A stretch of 64,000 nucleotides of DNA from Helicobacter typhlonius (GCF_001460635.1 NZ_LN907858.1:868001-932000), one strand, 5' to 3'; positions 38,027-49,321 are shown, counted from the first letter of the stretch. Translations and numbers: made by a program. Notes: generated by a model not told the origin, from the sequence alone.

Positions 38027-39503
38027 GGGCAAAGTTTATAACGCACTAACCGATGATACACGCGTGATTGAGGCGTTTTTGAGTAATCAAGTAGCGCAAG
38101 ATGAAAAACTAAAACTCGATTCCTTACTCCTTGTGAAAACCAAGCAAAACACGCCATTTGTGGCAAAACTCCAAGAGCACATAGCCTTGCAAAGCACGGA
38201 GGGTGATTTAGAATCTAATGTGGATTCTATGGATTCTCAAGGAGATGAAGTTTCCAAAAAAGGCAAAGTTTGTGTAGATTCTAAGGGGCTTATGAAAACT
38301 CCCTGTTCGCAGATTCATATTATAGAGGCAAATGAGCTTTATGATGTGCTTTTTGCCAAATCCGCAATGCAAATCGTAGGGATTACGGGCACAAATGGCA
38401 AAACAACAACCGCGGCGATTATCTACTCGATTTTGCTTGATTTGGGCTATAAGGTGGCGTTGCTTGGCACGAGAGGATTTTTTGCAAATGACAAGCAGAT
38501 AAGGCAAAAGGGGCTGACAACGCCCGGTTTGCTCGAGCTTTATGAGGATTTGTGTATCGCACAAGAAGAGAGTTGTGATTTTTTCATTATGGAAGCAAGT
38601 TCGCACGCCATTGAGCAAGAGCGCGTAGCAGGACTTAAGTTTGCCTTGAAGATTCTCACAAACATTACGAGCGACCACTTGGATTATCATAAAAGTATTG
38701 AGGAGTATCGCCGAGTAAAAAATAGCTTTTTTGAGGGCGAGGGTGCAAAATTGCTGAATGCTGATGAGCCACACGCGCGATGTGCGGATAAGGAGGCGTT
38801 TTACTATGGTGTGGAAAAGAGAGGGCATTTGAATGTTTCTGCCTATGCTTTAGAATCTGGCATAGACGCGCATATCGTGTGGCAGCATAAGAATGAAGTG
38901 GATAAAAGCGCGATAGAGGCGCATTTATATGGCAAACATAATTTGTATAATATTCTTGCTGGTATTGCTGGAGTGAAGATTCTCACCCATACATCTTTAG
39001 AATCTATTGCCGCGACTTTGGGGAATTTTGGCGGTGTAGGTGGGCGTATGGAAGTCGTGCATACAAAACCGCTTGTGATTGTGGATTTTGCCCATACACA
39101 CGATGGTATGAAGCAGATTTTTGAAAGTTTTAGGCATCAAAAACTTGCCGTTGTCTTTGGTGCAGGGGGCGATAGAGACAAAAGCAAACGTCCTAAAATG
39201 GGTGCGTGTGCGGCATATTATGCCCATAAAATATATATTACAAGCGATAATCCGCGCACAGAATCCCCGCAGAGCATTATAGATGATATTTTAAACGGGA
39301 TAGAAAGGAGTGAGCGCGTATGTGTAGAGATTAATCGTAAAGAAGCTATACACCGCGCCCTTGATGAACTAGCAGATGATGAAGTGTTGCTGATTCTAGG
39401 TAAGGGCGATGAGGATTATCAAATCATCGGCACACAAAAAATACATTTTGATGATAGGGAAGTGGTGAGAGATTATTTTAAAAAAAGTAATGCGAGTAAA
39501 TAG
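37998..39503 (+). CDS. murE: MurE (repeat copy 3)
   Basis: Identical in predicted protein to 25130-26635. This copy is followed by the only methyltransferase gene that still has its 3' part, so it marks the ancestral right side of the locus. Confidence 0.94.
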   Translation: MIFTKNIKHRGKVYNALTDDTRVIEAFLSNQVAQDEKLKLDSLLLVKTKQNTPFVAKLQEHIALQSTEGDLESNVDSMDSQGDEVSKKGKVCVDSKGLMKTPCSQIHIIEANELYDVLFAKSAMQIVGITGTNGKTTTAAIIYSILLDLGYKVALLGTRGFFANDKQIRQKGLTTPGLLELYEDLCIAQEESCDFFIMEASSHAIEQERVAGLKFALKILTNITSDHLDYHKSIEEYRRVKNSFFEGEGAKLLNADEPHARCADKEAFYYGVEKRGHLNVSAYALESGIDAHIVWQHKNEVDKSAIEAHLYGKHNLYNILAGIAGVKILTHTSLESIAATLGNFGGVGGRMEVVHTKPLVIVDFAHTHDGMKQIFESFRHQKLAVVFGAGGDRDKSKRPKMGACAAYYAHKIYITSDNPRTESPQSIIDDILNGIERSERVCVEINRKEAIHRALDELADDEVLLILGKGDEDYQIIGTQKIHFDDREVVRDYFKKSNASK

Positions 39504-39583
39504 ACGCACATAAGGCTCTTTATAAAAAAGATTTAAAGTCGCAATACGCACTTCTTAAGCTTAAGGGTATTGTAAAACTATGC

Positions 39584-39589
39584 TACAAT
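39584..39589 (+). promoter_or_regulatory. -10 box TACAAT, methyltransferase gene
   Basis: CTATGCTACAATACG, 30 bp before the ATG at 39619. Also present before the two truncated fragments at 26716-26721 and 33150-33155. Confidence 0.5.
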
Positions 39590-39618
39590 ACGCACTTATT
39601 TTGATACAAGGAGATTTT

Positions 39619-40555
39619 ATGCAATGTCGTAGATATATGAGATATATGAAAAATATCATTAAGATGCCATCTCGGGTTAAAGCTATATACGAGACACAAG
39701 ACAAATTGCTTCATTCTCTCATCTCGGCACAAATGGTGGCTCATATCGACAAACTTGATGTTGTGCTTGAGCTAGCAAAGAGCTTTAGTAAAGCAGAGAT
39801 AATACGCAACAAAGAAAAAGCCCTTGCTTATTTCTCACTTATAAATCCCGTGCGCTCACTTTCATTTAATCTTGTGCGTATCGGCGGGCAAACTGATGGT
39901 GGGTATGTTCTTTTATGCCCCCCCCCCCGCGCTTAAAAGCAATTCTTCTCCAAAAGTTGTTTCATTAGGCGTATCTGAATCCTCTCCTTTTGATTTAGAA
40001 ATGGCAGATATGGGTTATGAAGTTCTTGAGTATGATGCAAGTATAGAATCTTCTCCTTATCCCAAACACCCAAACATTAAGTTTTTTAAAAAATTTGTCG
40101 GCGCAGCAGAATCTCACAACACAATTACTTTAGAGCAGATTATTAAAGACAATCATTTTGATGAAAATGCCCACAACATTTTGCAATGTGATATTGAAGA
40201 TGTGGAATGGGAGGTGTTAGAGGGTATTGATATAGCACTTTTAGCGCAATATTTTCCGCAGATTCTATTTGAATTTCATAATTGCTACCCTGATGATGAA
40301 GCCCTCACGCAAAGGCGACTAAGCATATTAGAAAAGATAAATAAATATTTTGTGCCTATCCATACACATTTTAATAATAATGCGGAGTTGTTATTTGCGG
40401 AAAATTTGTTTTTTTGTCCTGTTATAGAAGTATCATATTTGCGTAAAGACTTAATGCCAAATGATGCAAAGCCCATTGTGGGTAGCGCGACACTTCCGGG
40501 CTTAGATTATCCTAATACCCAAAATTATCCAGATATTCCTGTTATTTTTGTTTAG
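39619..40555 (+). pseudogene. FkbM-type (Methyltransf_21-like) methyltransferase, phase-off at C11
   Basis: ATG at 39619 follows AAGGAG. Frame one carries RIGGQTDGGYVLL, then meets C11 at 39918-39928 and stops at 39936. The other frame continues from the tract: VVSLGVSESSPFDLEMADMG (nucleotide-binding strand region), VLEYDASIE, and QCDIEDVEWEVLEG, which resembles the D-x-EG-E-WEVL motif of FkbM-like SAM methyltransferases, then ILFEFHNCY. Ten or thirteen C's would give one protein of about 311 residues. Enzymes of this type often O-methylate surface glycans in Campylobacterota and are commonly phase variable. In the assembled state it is off. The repeat's right breakpoint lies 1 base before the G that precedes the C run. 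Confidence 0.75.
39918..39928 (+). repeat. C11 phase-variation tract inside the methyltransferase gene
   Basis: TATG followed by eleven C and GCGCTT. With 11 C the frame reads CCC CGC GCT TAA; with 10 it reads CCC GCG CTT AAA and stays open to 40555. Confidence 0.8.
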
Positions 40556-40572
40556 ATTCTATAAGAATCTAA
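40552..40572. terminator. hairpin after the methyltransferase gene
   Basis: TTAGATTCT (40552-40560), loop ATA, AGAATCTAA (40564-40572). It overlaps the stop codon. GGTGTTTATTTG follows, so only a weak T-run. Built from the recurrent AGATTCT/AGAATCT word. Confidence 0.45.
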
Positions 40573-40643
40573 GGTGTTTATTTGTGTTGCGCGTGTGTTT
40601 GAAAGATTGTTGAGAATTTGCTTAGTTATTTTTCGCGCTCACT

Positions 40644-40988
40644 TCACGTAAAACCCAACACAAATCCCACAAAAATGACAAGCGCGAGTAAAAATGCACT
40701 CAATAGGCGATTAGTCCAAAGAGTAGCAAAGAATACAAAAGCTAAAAGTATGAGTTTCACTCCATCAATCAAGGCAAAATCACCAAGAAAGCTTACAATA
40801 TCGTGTGTGAAAAATGCGGTAGAATACACGATAGCCCCGAGCATAGCTTGTGTGCTATAAGTGAGAAATCGATAAAATGCGCCGTCTGTATTACCAAGTA
40901 ATGCGTGATTAGCAAATATGAATGGTAAGATTCTGCATATAAAGATTGTGATTGCTGAAAAAAGTAATAGAATCCAAAACATACTCAT
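40644..40988 (-). CDS. azlD: AzlD-family branched-chain amino acid export subunit
   Basis: A 114-residue membrane protein with four hydrophobic segments and the AzlD pattern: FICRILPFIF near residue 18, the middle YSTQAMLGAIVYSTAFF, and a C-terminal AFLLALVIFVGFVLGF. AzlC and AzlD together export branched-chain amino acids or analogues. The ATG at 40988 follows AAGGAGCAAG. The upstream azlC is broken (41130-41570), so the pair is probably non-functional in this strain unless the lesions are sequencing errors. Confidence 0.8.
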   Translation of the reverse strand: MSMFWILLLFSAITIFICRILPFIFANHALLGNTDGAFYRFLTYSTQAMLGAIVYSTAFFTHDIVSFLGDFALIDGVKLILLAFVFFATLWTNRLLSAFLLALVIFVGFVLGFT

Positions 40989-41129
40989 TCTTGCTCCTTA
41001 GTTTGTGTTTGATGTCGCTTTGTCTTATATTGCTCTTTGTGTCTCGTCATAGGCTAACATTAACATACCTACTATAAAGGGGATAATAAGGAGGTAGTAA
41101 TGTGAGCTAAAGTGCTATAACAAAAGGAG

Positions 41130-41570
41130 CTAACAGAAAACCCCAAAAATAGCTTCTACTTCTTTCATATTAGGATAATGTTTCACAGCAAGTCCGGTAA
41201 ATTGCAATGGTAGCACGAGAGCGATAATTTCCCTTAACTCTGGTGAGTTGAGGGTTGCACCCATACTCGCACCTATGCCCGTGCAGATAAGCGATACAAT
41301 CCATATAGGTAATCCAAGCCCAACAAAATAAGCAAATGGATATGCGCTCATTGATTTAAACTTCGATATACAGCCACTAAATACAGATGGACAGATAAGA
41401 ATGCTTGAGAGTGCTAGCCACACAAGACTTTGTTTTTTTGAGATAGGGTGAGAGTGTAGCACTCATAAGCAAAAATCTTGCATTCATCGCCAATATAAGC
41501 GGGATAAGAATATTATAGCCCTCTTGATAACTCTGCACAAGGAGAAATTGTAAAGGTGTGGAAAATACAC
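41130..41570 (-). pseudogene. azlC: AzlC-family exporter subunit, 5'-truncated and frameshifted
   Basis: The readable part starts near LQFLLVQSYQEGYNILIPL (about residue 65 of a normal 230-residue AzlC), runs through MNARFLLMSATLSPYLKK, then changes frame at an A7 run (T7 at 41433-41439; six A's would restore) into QSLVWLALSSILICPSVF and FAYFVGLGLPIWIVSLICTG, ending EAIFGVFC. The upstream frame hits a stop and merges into an unrelated broken gene, so the first 60 or so residues are missing. azlD follows 140 bp downstream. Confidence 0.6.
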
Positions 41571-42227
41571 AAACAAAGTAGTAGCAATACTTTCAAAGAT
41601 TCCTAGAGCATTTGCATAGGCATTAGCACCAACATTCCTGTCTATCCTAAAGTCTAGATTGAATCCAACACCTATTCCCTGCTTGTAAAATGCAAGTGGT
41701 TTAATTTGAGTTTTGTTGCCTTTGACATTTTTGCCTGATATAAATCGCGCTTTAGTATTAAACATACTCAAAAATTCCTTATCAGTAAGGTTGGATACAA
41801 TATCGTTGGTGTGTAGAAAAGTTGTAGGCGTAAAAGTTATGTCTCTACAAACACTTAAAGATAGAAAATCAATATCTAAGCTTTCATAAATATCATCTGA
41901 ATGCAGTGAAATAGCACCCAATCCCATTCCCTACTCACCAAATAAATGTCCTTCTTTAAATCTGTATTTTGAGGAAGTCCATCAATAAAAAAAGCAAAAA
42001 TACGGCTTTTAAGATTAAATTGAATGATTTGTGCCAAATCATCTTTTTGAAGATTCAAAAATAGAAAATTCAAAAAAGCTATCTGTTGAAAAGAAGAATT
42101 TAAATGTTGATGAGTATCCCACCACTCATCGATTTTCTCACAAAGATAGCTTAAAATTTATGCTTTTTGAATATTCACTTATCATTTCTTCGCGTATTTT
42201 ATGGATATCTAAATCAAAATAACCCAT
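41571..42227 (-). pseudogene. unrecognised gene with at least two frameshifts
   Basis: Probable start at 42227 (AGGATTCAAGAA upstream), 27 bp after ppsA ends on the same strand: MGYFDLDIHKIREEMI. Frame changes lie near 42145 and near 41930. The pieces LCEKIDEWWDTHQHL, QKDDLAQIIQFNLKSRIFA, LGAISLHSDDIYESLDIDF and FYKQGIGVGFNLDFRIDRN appear to belong to one soluble protein. It then fuses to azlC remains without a boundary. I cannot assign a family. Confidence 0.4.
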
Positions 42228-42253
42228 TTCTTGAATCCTGTGTGCGATATTTC

Positions 42254-44683
42254 TTATTTTTTCAATGCTTTTTCTACTTCCACAACTTTTTGCCAAGTAG
42301 CAATTACAGAATCTGGATTGAGTGAAATAGAGCTAATGCCCTCTTTGACAAGAAATTCAGTAACTTCTGGGTAATCACTTGGAGCTTGCCCACAAATACC
42401 AATGTATTTATTATGACGTTTACAAGATTCTATAGCTTTCTTAAACATTGCAAACATTGCGGGATTGCGCTCATCAAAGATATGGCTTACAAGTTGCCCA
42501 TCTCTATCTACGCCAAGCGTGAGTTGCGTAAGGTCATTTGAACCAATTGAAAATCCATCAAACATACTTAAAAAATCATCAGCCAAAATCACATTTACAG
42601 GCAATTCACACATAACATAAATTTCTAAGCCGTTTTTACCAGATTCTAAACCATTGCGCCGCATAATCTCAAGCACTTTCTTACCCTCTTCAGGTGTGCG
42701 TAAAAATGGAATCATTACTTTCATATTTGTTAGTCCCATTTCATTACGCACCATAGCTAACGCTTGACATTCCCACTCGAATGCAGTGCGATATTGGTCA
42801 GAGTAATACCTGCTTGCTCCACGATAACCTAGCATTGGATTTTCTTCGTGTGGCTCATATCCCATTCCACCAAGCATACCACGATATTCATTTGATTTAA
42901 AGTCGCTTGTGCGCACGATAACAGGATTTGGATAGAATGCCGAACAAATCATACCAATACCTTCAGCGATTTTTTTCATAAAGAAATCTTTTGGATTCTC
43001 ATATCCGCTCATAATCTTTTCAATCTCTGCTTTTTCCTTTAAGCCTTTTGTGTTGCCATTTTGGATATCAAGGAGAGCAAGAGGGTGTGCTTTGATTTGA
43101 TTAAGCACGATAAGCTCCATACGCGCCAAACCTACGCCGTGATTTGGAATCTGTGAGAAACCAAAAGCTTTTTCAGGGTTACCCACATTCATATAAACTT
43201 TTGTTTTTGGAGTGCCGAGATTGTCAAGCTCAATACTCTCAATTTCATATTCGTGGATACCATCATAGATATAGCCCTCTTCACCCTCTGCACACGAAAT
43301 AGTTACCTCCATACCGCTATATAGTCTATCAGTTGCACCGATCGCACCAACAATAGCTGGCACACCGATTTCTCTAGCAACAATCGCCGCGTGGCAAGTG
43401 CGTCCGCCACGATTTGTAATTACCGCAGCTGCCTTTTTCATTGCTGGTTCCCAATCAGGGTCAGTGTTATCAGTTACGAGAATCTCACCCTCTTTAAAGC
43501 TATCCATATGCTCTATGTCATTGATAATACGCACTTTACCTGTGCCAATTTTGCTTCCAATCGCTTTACCTACAAGGATAACTTCCTTTTTAATTTCGGG
43601 ATTAACGAACTTAAACTTTTCTAGCTTTTGCCCATCACTTTTTTTGCTCTTTTGGCTTTGCACGGTTTCTGGGCGGGCTTGAACGATGAAAATTTCGCCA
43701 CTATCGCCATCTTTTGCCCATTCCATATCCATAGGGCGATATTCTCCCGCCTCTTTTGTGTAATGCTCCTCAATTTTTATCGCATAACGCGCAAGTGTGA
43801 GAATATCTGAATCTGTAATAGAAAAAGTTTTCATCTCGCGTTGAGTTGTTTTGATATTTTTTGTAGGGTGTTCGCTTCCACGCGGTGCATAAACCATTTT
43901 TTGGTGTTTATGCCCTAATTGTCGCTTAATGATAGGGCGCTTACCCTCTTTAAGTGTAGGTTTAAATACATAAAATTCGTCAGGATTAACTGTGCCGCCT
44001 ACGACATTTTCGCCAAGCCCCCAAGATGAGGTAATAAATACCGCATCTTTGAATCCTGTCTCTGTATCAATACTAAACATCACCCCTGCACTTCCTTTAT
44101 CCGCGCGCACCATTTTTTGCACTCCCACAGAAAGGGCAACTTTAAAGTGGTCAAACCCCCTTGAAGCACGATAACTTACCGCTCTATCAGTAAAAAGTGA
44201 AGCAAGGCAAGATTTGACATAGTGTATAAGCTCTGTTTTACCTTTCACATTGAGATATGTATCTTGTTGTCCTGCAAAACTTGCATCGGGCAAATCTTCA
44301 GCAGTTGCAGAGCTGCGCACGGCTACATCAGCATCTTTCATACCATATTCTTCACTTAGTCTTTTATATGCTTCGAAAATCTCTTCGCGCAAATCAGCAG
44401 GAAAAGGTGTGCCAAAAATAAGCTCACGAATTTTTTTAGAACGCGTTTTAAGTACATCAATTTCAGTTACATCAACGCCATCAAGCAAATCAATAATTTT
44501 TTGTCGTATGCCACCAGAATCGAGCAAATACCAATATGCTTCGCTTGTGATAGCAAATCCATTAGGGACTTTAATACCCTCACCCACAAGCTCTTGAAAC
44601 ATCTCTCCAATACTTGCATTTTTGCCACCAACGATTGGCACATCTTTATTATTCAGCTCTTTAAAAAACTTAATATACTTCAT
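42254..44683 (-). CDS. ppsA: phosphoenolpyruvate synthase
   Basis: An 809-residue pyruvate, water dikinase making PEP from pyruvate and ATP for gluconeogenesis. N-terminal ATP-grasp domain ([15 protein letters not shown] near residue 18, [20 protein letters not shown] near 122); central phosphohistidine domain [18 protein letters not shown] near 428, with His as phospho-carrier; C-terminal TIM barrel with [32 protein letters not shown] and [11 protein letters not shown], where the Cys is the proton donor. Start at 44683 has AAGGAGAAAGC. Fits with CstA and fumarase as growth on organic acids and amino acids rather than sugars. Confidence 0.97.
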   Translation of the reverse strand: MKYIKFFKELNNKDVPIVGGKNASIGEMFQELVGEGIKVPNGFAITSEAYWYLLDSGGIRQKIIDLLDGVDVTEIDVLKTRSKKIRELIFGTPFPADLREEIFEAYKRLSEEYGMKDADVAVRSSATAEDLPDASFAGQQDTYLNVKGKTELIHYVKSCLASLFTDRAVSYRASRGFDHFKVALSVGVQKMVRADKGSAGVMFSIDTETGFKDAVFITSSWGLGENVVGGTVNPDEFYVFKPTLKEGKRPIIKRQLGHKHQKMVYAPRGSEHPTKNIKTTQREMKTFSITDSDILTLARYAIKIEEHYTKEAGEYRPMDMEWAKDGDSGEIFIVQARPETVQSQKSKKSDGQKLEKFKFVNPEIKKEVILVGKAIGSKIGTGKVRIINDIEHMDSFKEGEILVTDNTDPDWEPAMKKAAAVITNRGGRTCHAAIVAREIGVPAIVGAIGATDRLYSGMEVTISCAEGEEGYIYDGIHEYEIESIELDNLGTPKTKVYMNVGNPEKAFGFSQIPNHGVGLARMELIVLNQIKAHPLALLDIQNGNTKGLKEKAEIEKIMSGYENPKDFFMKKIAEGIGMICSAFYPNPVIVRTSDFKSNEYRGMLGGMGYEPHEENPMLGYRGASRYYSDQYRTAFEWECQALAMVRNEMGLTNMKVMIPFLRTPEEGKKVLEIMRRNGLESGKNGLEIYVMCELPVNVILADDFLSMFDGFSIGSNDLTQLTLGVDRDGQLVSHIFDERNPAMFAMFKKAIESCKRHNKYIGICGQAPSDYPEVTEFLVKEGISSISLNPDSVIATWQKVVEVEKALKK

Positions 44684-44721
44684 TTTGCGCTTTCTCCTTA
44701 TCGTGCATTTAAAGCGCGTAA

Positions 44722-44727
44722 ATTGTA
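44722..44727 (-). promoter_or_regulatory. -10 box TACAAT, ppsA
   Basis: GATTAAATACAATTTACGC on the - strand, about 40 bp before the ppsA start. Confidence 0.45.
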
Positions 44728-44913
44728 TTTAATCAAAGTTTATCGCAAACTTAAATTTCAGCTTTTTAATATAACTTTTGAGTTCAGTTTGTCGCATTCT
44801 TTACCATAAAGCAAAAAAAAGCTAACTTATGATAAAATTCGCGCTTTTTTATGGTTTTAAGGCTTGAGCTTATGCAGATAGCAGATTTATAAACATTGTG
44901 TGCGAGGTAGAGA

Positions 44914-47151
44914 ATGGCAGACATTACACATCTTTTGGGTGAGATTGCAGAGATTGATGAGGCACTTAAGACTCACAAGCTCTCACAATCAGATTATGAT
45001 GAGATAGTGAAGATTTTAAATCGTGCGCCAAATCTCATAGAGTTAGGCATTTTTTCGGCTATGTGGAGTGAGCATTGTAGCTATAAATCGAGCAAGAAAT
45101 ATTTGCAGGGTTTTCCTACGAGTGCGCCTTGGGTCGTGCAAGGTCCCGGTGAAAATGCGGGTGTAATTGAGATTAGTGATAATCTATGTGCGATTTTCAA
45201 AATAGAATCCCACAATCATCCGAGTTTTATTGAACCTCACGCGGGGGCAGCTACGGGAGTAGGGGGCATTATGCGTGATGTATTCACAATGGGTGCGCGT
45301 CCTGTGGCGATGCTAAACTCCATACGATTTGGCGATGTGAATGATAAAGGTGCATTAGGGCGCAAACATCGCTATTTACTGCGTGGCGTGGTAGAGGGCA
45401 TAGGGAGTTATGGAAATTGTATGGGTGTGCCTACCATTGGCGGAGAAATGAGTTTTGAATCTTGCTATAATGGTAATATCTTAGTAAATGCATTTTGTTT
45501 AGGATTAGTCAAAAAAGATGAGATTTTTTATGGAAAAGCTGAAGGGATAGGGAATCCTGTTATTTATGTAGGGAGTAAGACAGGACGTGATGGGTTAGGT
45601 GGAGCAGTGATGAGCAGTGATAGTTTCAGCTCTACTTCAAAGGCTGTGCGTTCCGCGGTGCAAGTAGGCGACCCGTTTGCAGAAAAACTTTTGCTTGAAG
45701 CGTGTTTAGAGCTTTTCAAGCAAGATTTAATTGTTGGGATTCAAGATATGGGCGCGGCAGGGCTTACAAGCTCGAGCTTTGAAATGGCGGGGCGCAGCGG
45801 TAGCGGAATGATTATGCACCTTGATAAAGTGCCTATGCGCGAAGAAGGAATGAATCCTTATGAATTGATGCTAAGCGAATCTCAAGAGAGAATGCTTATT
45901 TGCGCTAAAAAAGGTTGTGAGCAACAGGTATTAGATATTTTTGCCAAATGGGAAGTAGATGCAGCAATTATTGGAGAAGTTACAAAAAGTGGCATTATGG
46001 AGCTTTTTTGGCACGGAGAGAAATGTGCGGAGATTCCAATTAAAGAGCTAAGCGAGAACGCGCCAATACTTGATATGCCTGTGCGAGAAATCCCAACCCA
46101 AAAGGATAAAGCAGATAGCATTAAGACAGATTTAGGCACACAAGAGATTTTTTGCAAACTGCTTTCTAGCGTGGAAATTGCAGATAAACAATGGGTATAT
46201 AGTCAATATGATAGCAGTGTGCAAAGCAACACTATCACTCCTGCAGGAAGTGGCGATGCGAGTATGATACGCATAAAAAATAGCAATATAGGTTTAAGTA
46301 TGAGTGTGGATTGCAATCCGCGCTATTGCTATCTTAATCCGCAAGAGGGCGCAAAAATCGCGGTAGCAACTTCAGGGCGAAACTCAATCGTCAATGGCGC
46401 GAAACCTTTAGCGATTAGTAATTGCCTCAACTTTGGCTCCCCACACAATAAAGAGGTGATGTGGAGCTTTAAAGAGGTGTGCGAGGGGATTAAGGAAGCG
46501 TGTAAGATTCTCAATACTCCTGTGGTGAGCGGGAATGTCTCATTACACAATCAAAGTGATGGCATAGATATTTACCCCACGCCCAGTATTGTGAGTGTAG
46601 GTATGATAGATGATGTCAAAAAGGCTTTGCCTTCGTCTCTTCAAACACAAGGAAATACGCTCGTTTTGCTAGGTGAGGTAAGGGCTGAATTTGGCGGCTC
46701 ACTTGTGCAAAAGCTGTGTGAGGGGCGTATATATGGGGCAATACCACACATAGATTTACAAAAAGAACTCGATTTATGGAATCTTATGCTAGAAGCGCGT
46801 GATAGTGGGATTCTAAGTGCGGCAAAAGATGTGGGTGAGGGCGGAGTAGCTATAAGCCTTGCTAAAATGGCTCTATGCAATGATAAAGGGAATCTTGTAG
46901 GCTGTAATGTGCATACGAGCTTACCCTCTCACTTGCTTTTTGCGCCCTCTCAAAGCTGCATTATTGTAGAGGTTGTAGGCGAGAATCTCCCTACACTTAT
47001 GAATCTCGCTAAAAAGCATAAAATACCTTTGAATGAGATAGGCTGCGTGGGCGGGGATATTTTTTGCGTTGATGAGATTAATATTAGCCTTGAAGAGATG
47101 AGTGAGCTTTATTTTAAGAGCTTTGAAAAGATGATAGAGCAGGATTTGTGA
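44914..47151 (+). CDS. purL: phosphoribosylformylglycinamidine synthase, PurL
   Basis: A 745-residue small-type FGAM synthase (with separate PurQ and PurS expected elsewhere) for the fourth step of purine synthesis. Motifs: [14 protein letters not shown] near residue 50, [34 protein letters not shown] near 100 with the metal and ATP residues, [16 protein letters not shown] near 285, and [16 protein letters not shown] near 630. Length fits the PurL of Gram-positive and epsilon lineages. The ATG at 44914 follows GAGGTAGAG. Confidence 0.96.
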   Translation: MADITHLLGEIAEIDEALKTHKLSQSDYDEIVKILNRAPNLIELGIFSAMWSEHCSYKSSKKYLQGFPTSAPWVVQGPGENAGVIEISDNLCAIFKIESHNHPSFIEPHAGAATGVGGIMRDVFTMGARPVAMLNSIRFGDVNDKGALGRKHRYLLRGVVEGIGSYGNCMGVPTIGGEMSFESCYNGNILVNAFCLGLVKKDEIFYGKAEGIGNPVIYVGSKTGRDGLGGAVMSSDSFSSTSKAVRSAVQVGDPFAEKLLLEACLELFKQDLIVGIQDMGAAGLTSSSFEMAGRSGSGMIMHLDKVPMREEGMNPYELMLSESQERMLICAKKGCEQQVLDIFAKWEVDAAIIGEVTKSGIMELFWHGEKCAEIPIKELSENAPILDMPVREIPTQKDKADSIKTDLGTQEIFCKLLSSVEIADKQWVYSQYDSSVQSNTITPAGSGDASMIRIKNSNIGLSMSVDCNPRYCYLNPQEGAKIAVATSGRNSIVNGAKPLAISNCLNFGSPHNKEVMWSFKEVCEGIKEACKILNTPVVSGNVSLHNQSDGIDIYPTPSIVSVGMIDDVKKALPSSLQTQGNTLVLLGEVRAEFGGSLVQKLCEGRIYGAIPHIDLQKELDLWNLMLEARDSGILSAAKDVGEGGVAISLAKMALCNDKGNLVGCNVHTSLPSHLLFAPSQSCIIVEVVGENLPTLMNLAKKHKIPLNEIGCVGGDIFCVDEINISLEEMSELYFKSFEKMIEQDL

Positions 47152-47663
47152 AGATTCTATATTTTTTTATTGCTTTTATATGGGCTAGTGTAGCTTTAGC
47201 AGAGGGGAATGCTGTAATAAATGAAGAGCCAAACCCCTTTAGGTTCCCAAAAAATGGTGAATATTATTTAGAGCGCAATACGGAAGTTTTAGAATCTTAC
47301 TTAGAACAAGTCAAAAAGCAAACTTTAGAGAAAGATTATCCTCTTTATTCCTCACGTCCTGCGCGTCCTATTGTAGAATATAGTGCCTATCGCACACTCT
47401 CACAGCAAGATAAAGAGTCTTTGCGCGGTGGCATTGTGCTTATAGGGGCTTTTATTAATGAATTTATTAAATACAGCCATTTGGGCGGTGTAGGCATTGG
47501 CGCAAGGCTTACCCCAAATGATGAGCATATATTTTATCTTAATTTTGATGGACGATATTTGACAGATATGGAATTTTTTGGCATAGGGCGCAAGATTTAT
47601 GCTTACTGCGTATTGCCGCGATTTGATAAGTGCATTATGCTCGGCATTGGGGAGGAGTGGTAG
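47148..47663 (+). CDS. exported hypothetical protein
   Basis: A 171-residue protein starting with GTG that overlaps the purL stop (GTGA), so translation is coupled. Signal peptide [18 protein letters not shown], then a Pro/Glu-rich stretch and a C-terminal part with alternating beta strands ([36 protein letters not shown]) including two Cys that may pair in the periplasm. Family not recognised. Confidence 0.65.
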   Translation: MKILYFFIAFIWASVALAEGNAVINEEPNPFRFPKNGEYYLERNTEVLESYLEQVKKQTLEKDYPLYSSRPARPIVEYSAYRTLSQQDKESLRGGIVLIGAFINEFIKYSHLGGVGIGARLTPNDEHIFYLNFDGRYLTDMEFFGIGRKIYAYCVLPRFDKCIMLGIGEEW

Positions 47664-47691
47664 GATTCTAATTTTTAAAACTAATGAATTT

Positions 47692-49259
47692 TTAGTCTTT
47701 ATAGTTATCGCAACCTTTTTGATTCCCCATATCACAAGCTTTGCCAAAGAGCTCTCTTGCTTTAGCTTTATCTTGCCTCACACCTTTTCCATAAGTATAA
47801 AAAACTCCCAAATTATTACAAGCCCCTGCTTCACCCATATTACAAGCCTTTGTATATAATTCTCTAGCCTTGATATAATCTTGCCTTACGCCTTTACCCT
47901 CGCTATAGAGCAAACCTAAACTAAAACAAGCAGAGCCATTGCCCATATCGCAACTTTTAGCATATAGCTCCCTCGCCTTGAAATAATCCTGCCGAACTCC
48001 TTTATACCCTTCGTCATAAAGTAATCCTAGATTATAGCAACCAACACGATTATCCATATTACAAGCTTGTGTATAGAGTTCCACTGCTTTTGTATAATCT
48101 GTCATTACTCCTCTGCCATAGGCATACAAAACACCGAGATTCACACAACCTATACTATTACCCTCATCGCAAGATTTGCTAAAAATTGCTTTTGCCTTTG
48201 CATAGTCGTGCTTGACATTTTCACTCCAAGCATAGAGTAAGCCTAAGTTGTTGTAATCTAGACTTTTATCCATACTATAAGCTTACTCAAAAATTCATAT
48301 GCGATTCTATCATCTTGTAAAACACCATCACCACGATAATACATCTCACCTAATTGATAACAACCCTTTGCTGTGCCTAAATCACAGCTTTTGGTGAAAA
48401 AAACTTTAGCTTTATTGAAGTCTTGCTTGACATTTTTACCTTGATAGTATATTAAACCTAGATTACCACAACTTGCTCCACTTCCTAGCTCACAGCCTTT
48501 GATATAAAGCGTTTGTGCTTTTGCAAAATCTTGCTTCACACCCATACCTTTATCATATAAAATACCTAGATTTGTGCAAGCTGAAGCTACACCCCTTATA
48601 CTCTCACACGCCTTAGTATAAAATTCTCTTGCTTTTATATAATCTTGCTTTATACCATATCCATAATAATACATATCTCCCAGCGCAGTGCAACCCATAG
48701 GTTTATACATTAAGTCTGTAACGGGAATACCACCACTTTTTCCTGCGGTTATTTTATGATTACAAACTTGAGTAAAAATCTCTTTAGCCTTTAGAGAATC
48801 CTGATTTGCACCCTCACCTTTTCCATATAAAAGTCCTAGATTATAGCAACTCCCAATTTCACCCATATTGCAACTTTTTGTGGTATATTCTATTGCTTTT
48901 ATATAATCTTGCTTCACACCTTTGCCCTCATAATATAATTGACCCAAAGACATACAGCCCAAAGCACCCTCATCACCTAACTCACAAACTTTCTCAAATA
49001 ATTCTCTAGCTTTATTGTAATTTTGTTTTACACCTTTACCCTCATAATACAGAACGCCCAAAATAAAGCAACCTCTGCTATCTAAATCACAACCTTTGGT
49101 AAAATATGGTGCTGCTTGAGTGTAGTTTGCTTCATCAAAAAATTCAAAGCCTTTTGCCATACAATCCTCTGCATTACCACAATCTACTTGAGAATCTACA
49201 CTCAAATGAGCACAACCACAAAACCATAAAACACAGATAAACAAGAGCAAACAACGCAT
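47692..49259 (-). pseudogene. Sel1-repeat (cysteine-rich, Hcp-like) lipoprotein split by a frameshift
   Basis: Frame one (49259-48258) starts MRCLLLFICVLWFCGCAHLS, a lipoprotein-type signal with C at the end of FCGC; start at 49259 is better than 49271. It carries about eight Sel1 repeats of 36 residues with the pattern C-x-LG-x-LYYEGKGVKQDY-x-KA and a Cys pair per repeat. It ends in LSKLIVWIKV. Frame two (48273-47692) carries five more repeats. An extra A near 48284 would read LSKAYSMDKSLDYNNLG and restore a 522-residue protein. Helicobacter cysteine-rich proteins of this kind are secreted and immunogenic; a role here is inference. Confidence 0.75.
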
Positions 49260-49321
49260 AATTTCCCCCACAACAATTTAATAAATGCTAAAAGTTAGAT
49301 TCTACTGATATTTGTCTTATC

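Larger units (their letters stand above)
33483..39916. repeat. tandem 6,434-bp repeat, copy 3
   Basis: Last copy. Its right end (CTTTTAT) is followed by G and the C11 tract of the longer methyltransferase gene instead of by pit sequence. Confidence 0.95.

Noticed and set aside
20615-39916. Composite transposon or prophage as cause of the triplication
   Set aside because: No transposase, integrase, terminal inverted repeats or target-site duplication at the borders; contents are ordinary chromosomal genes.
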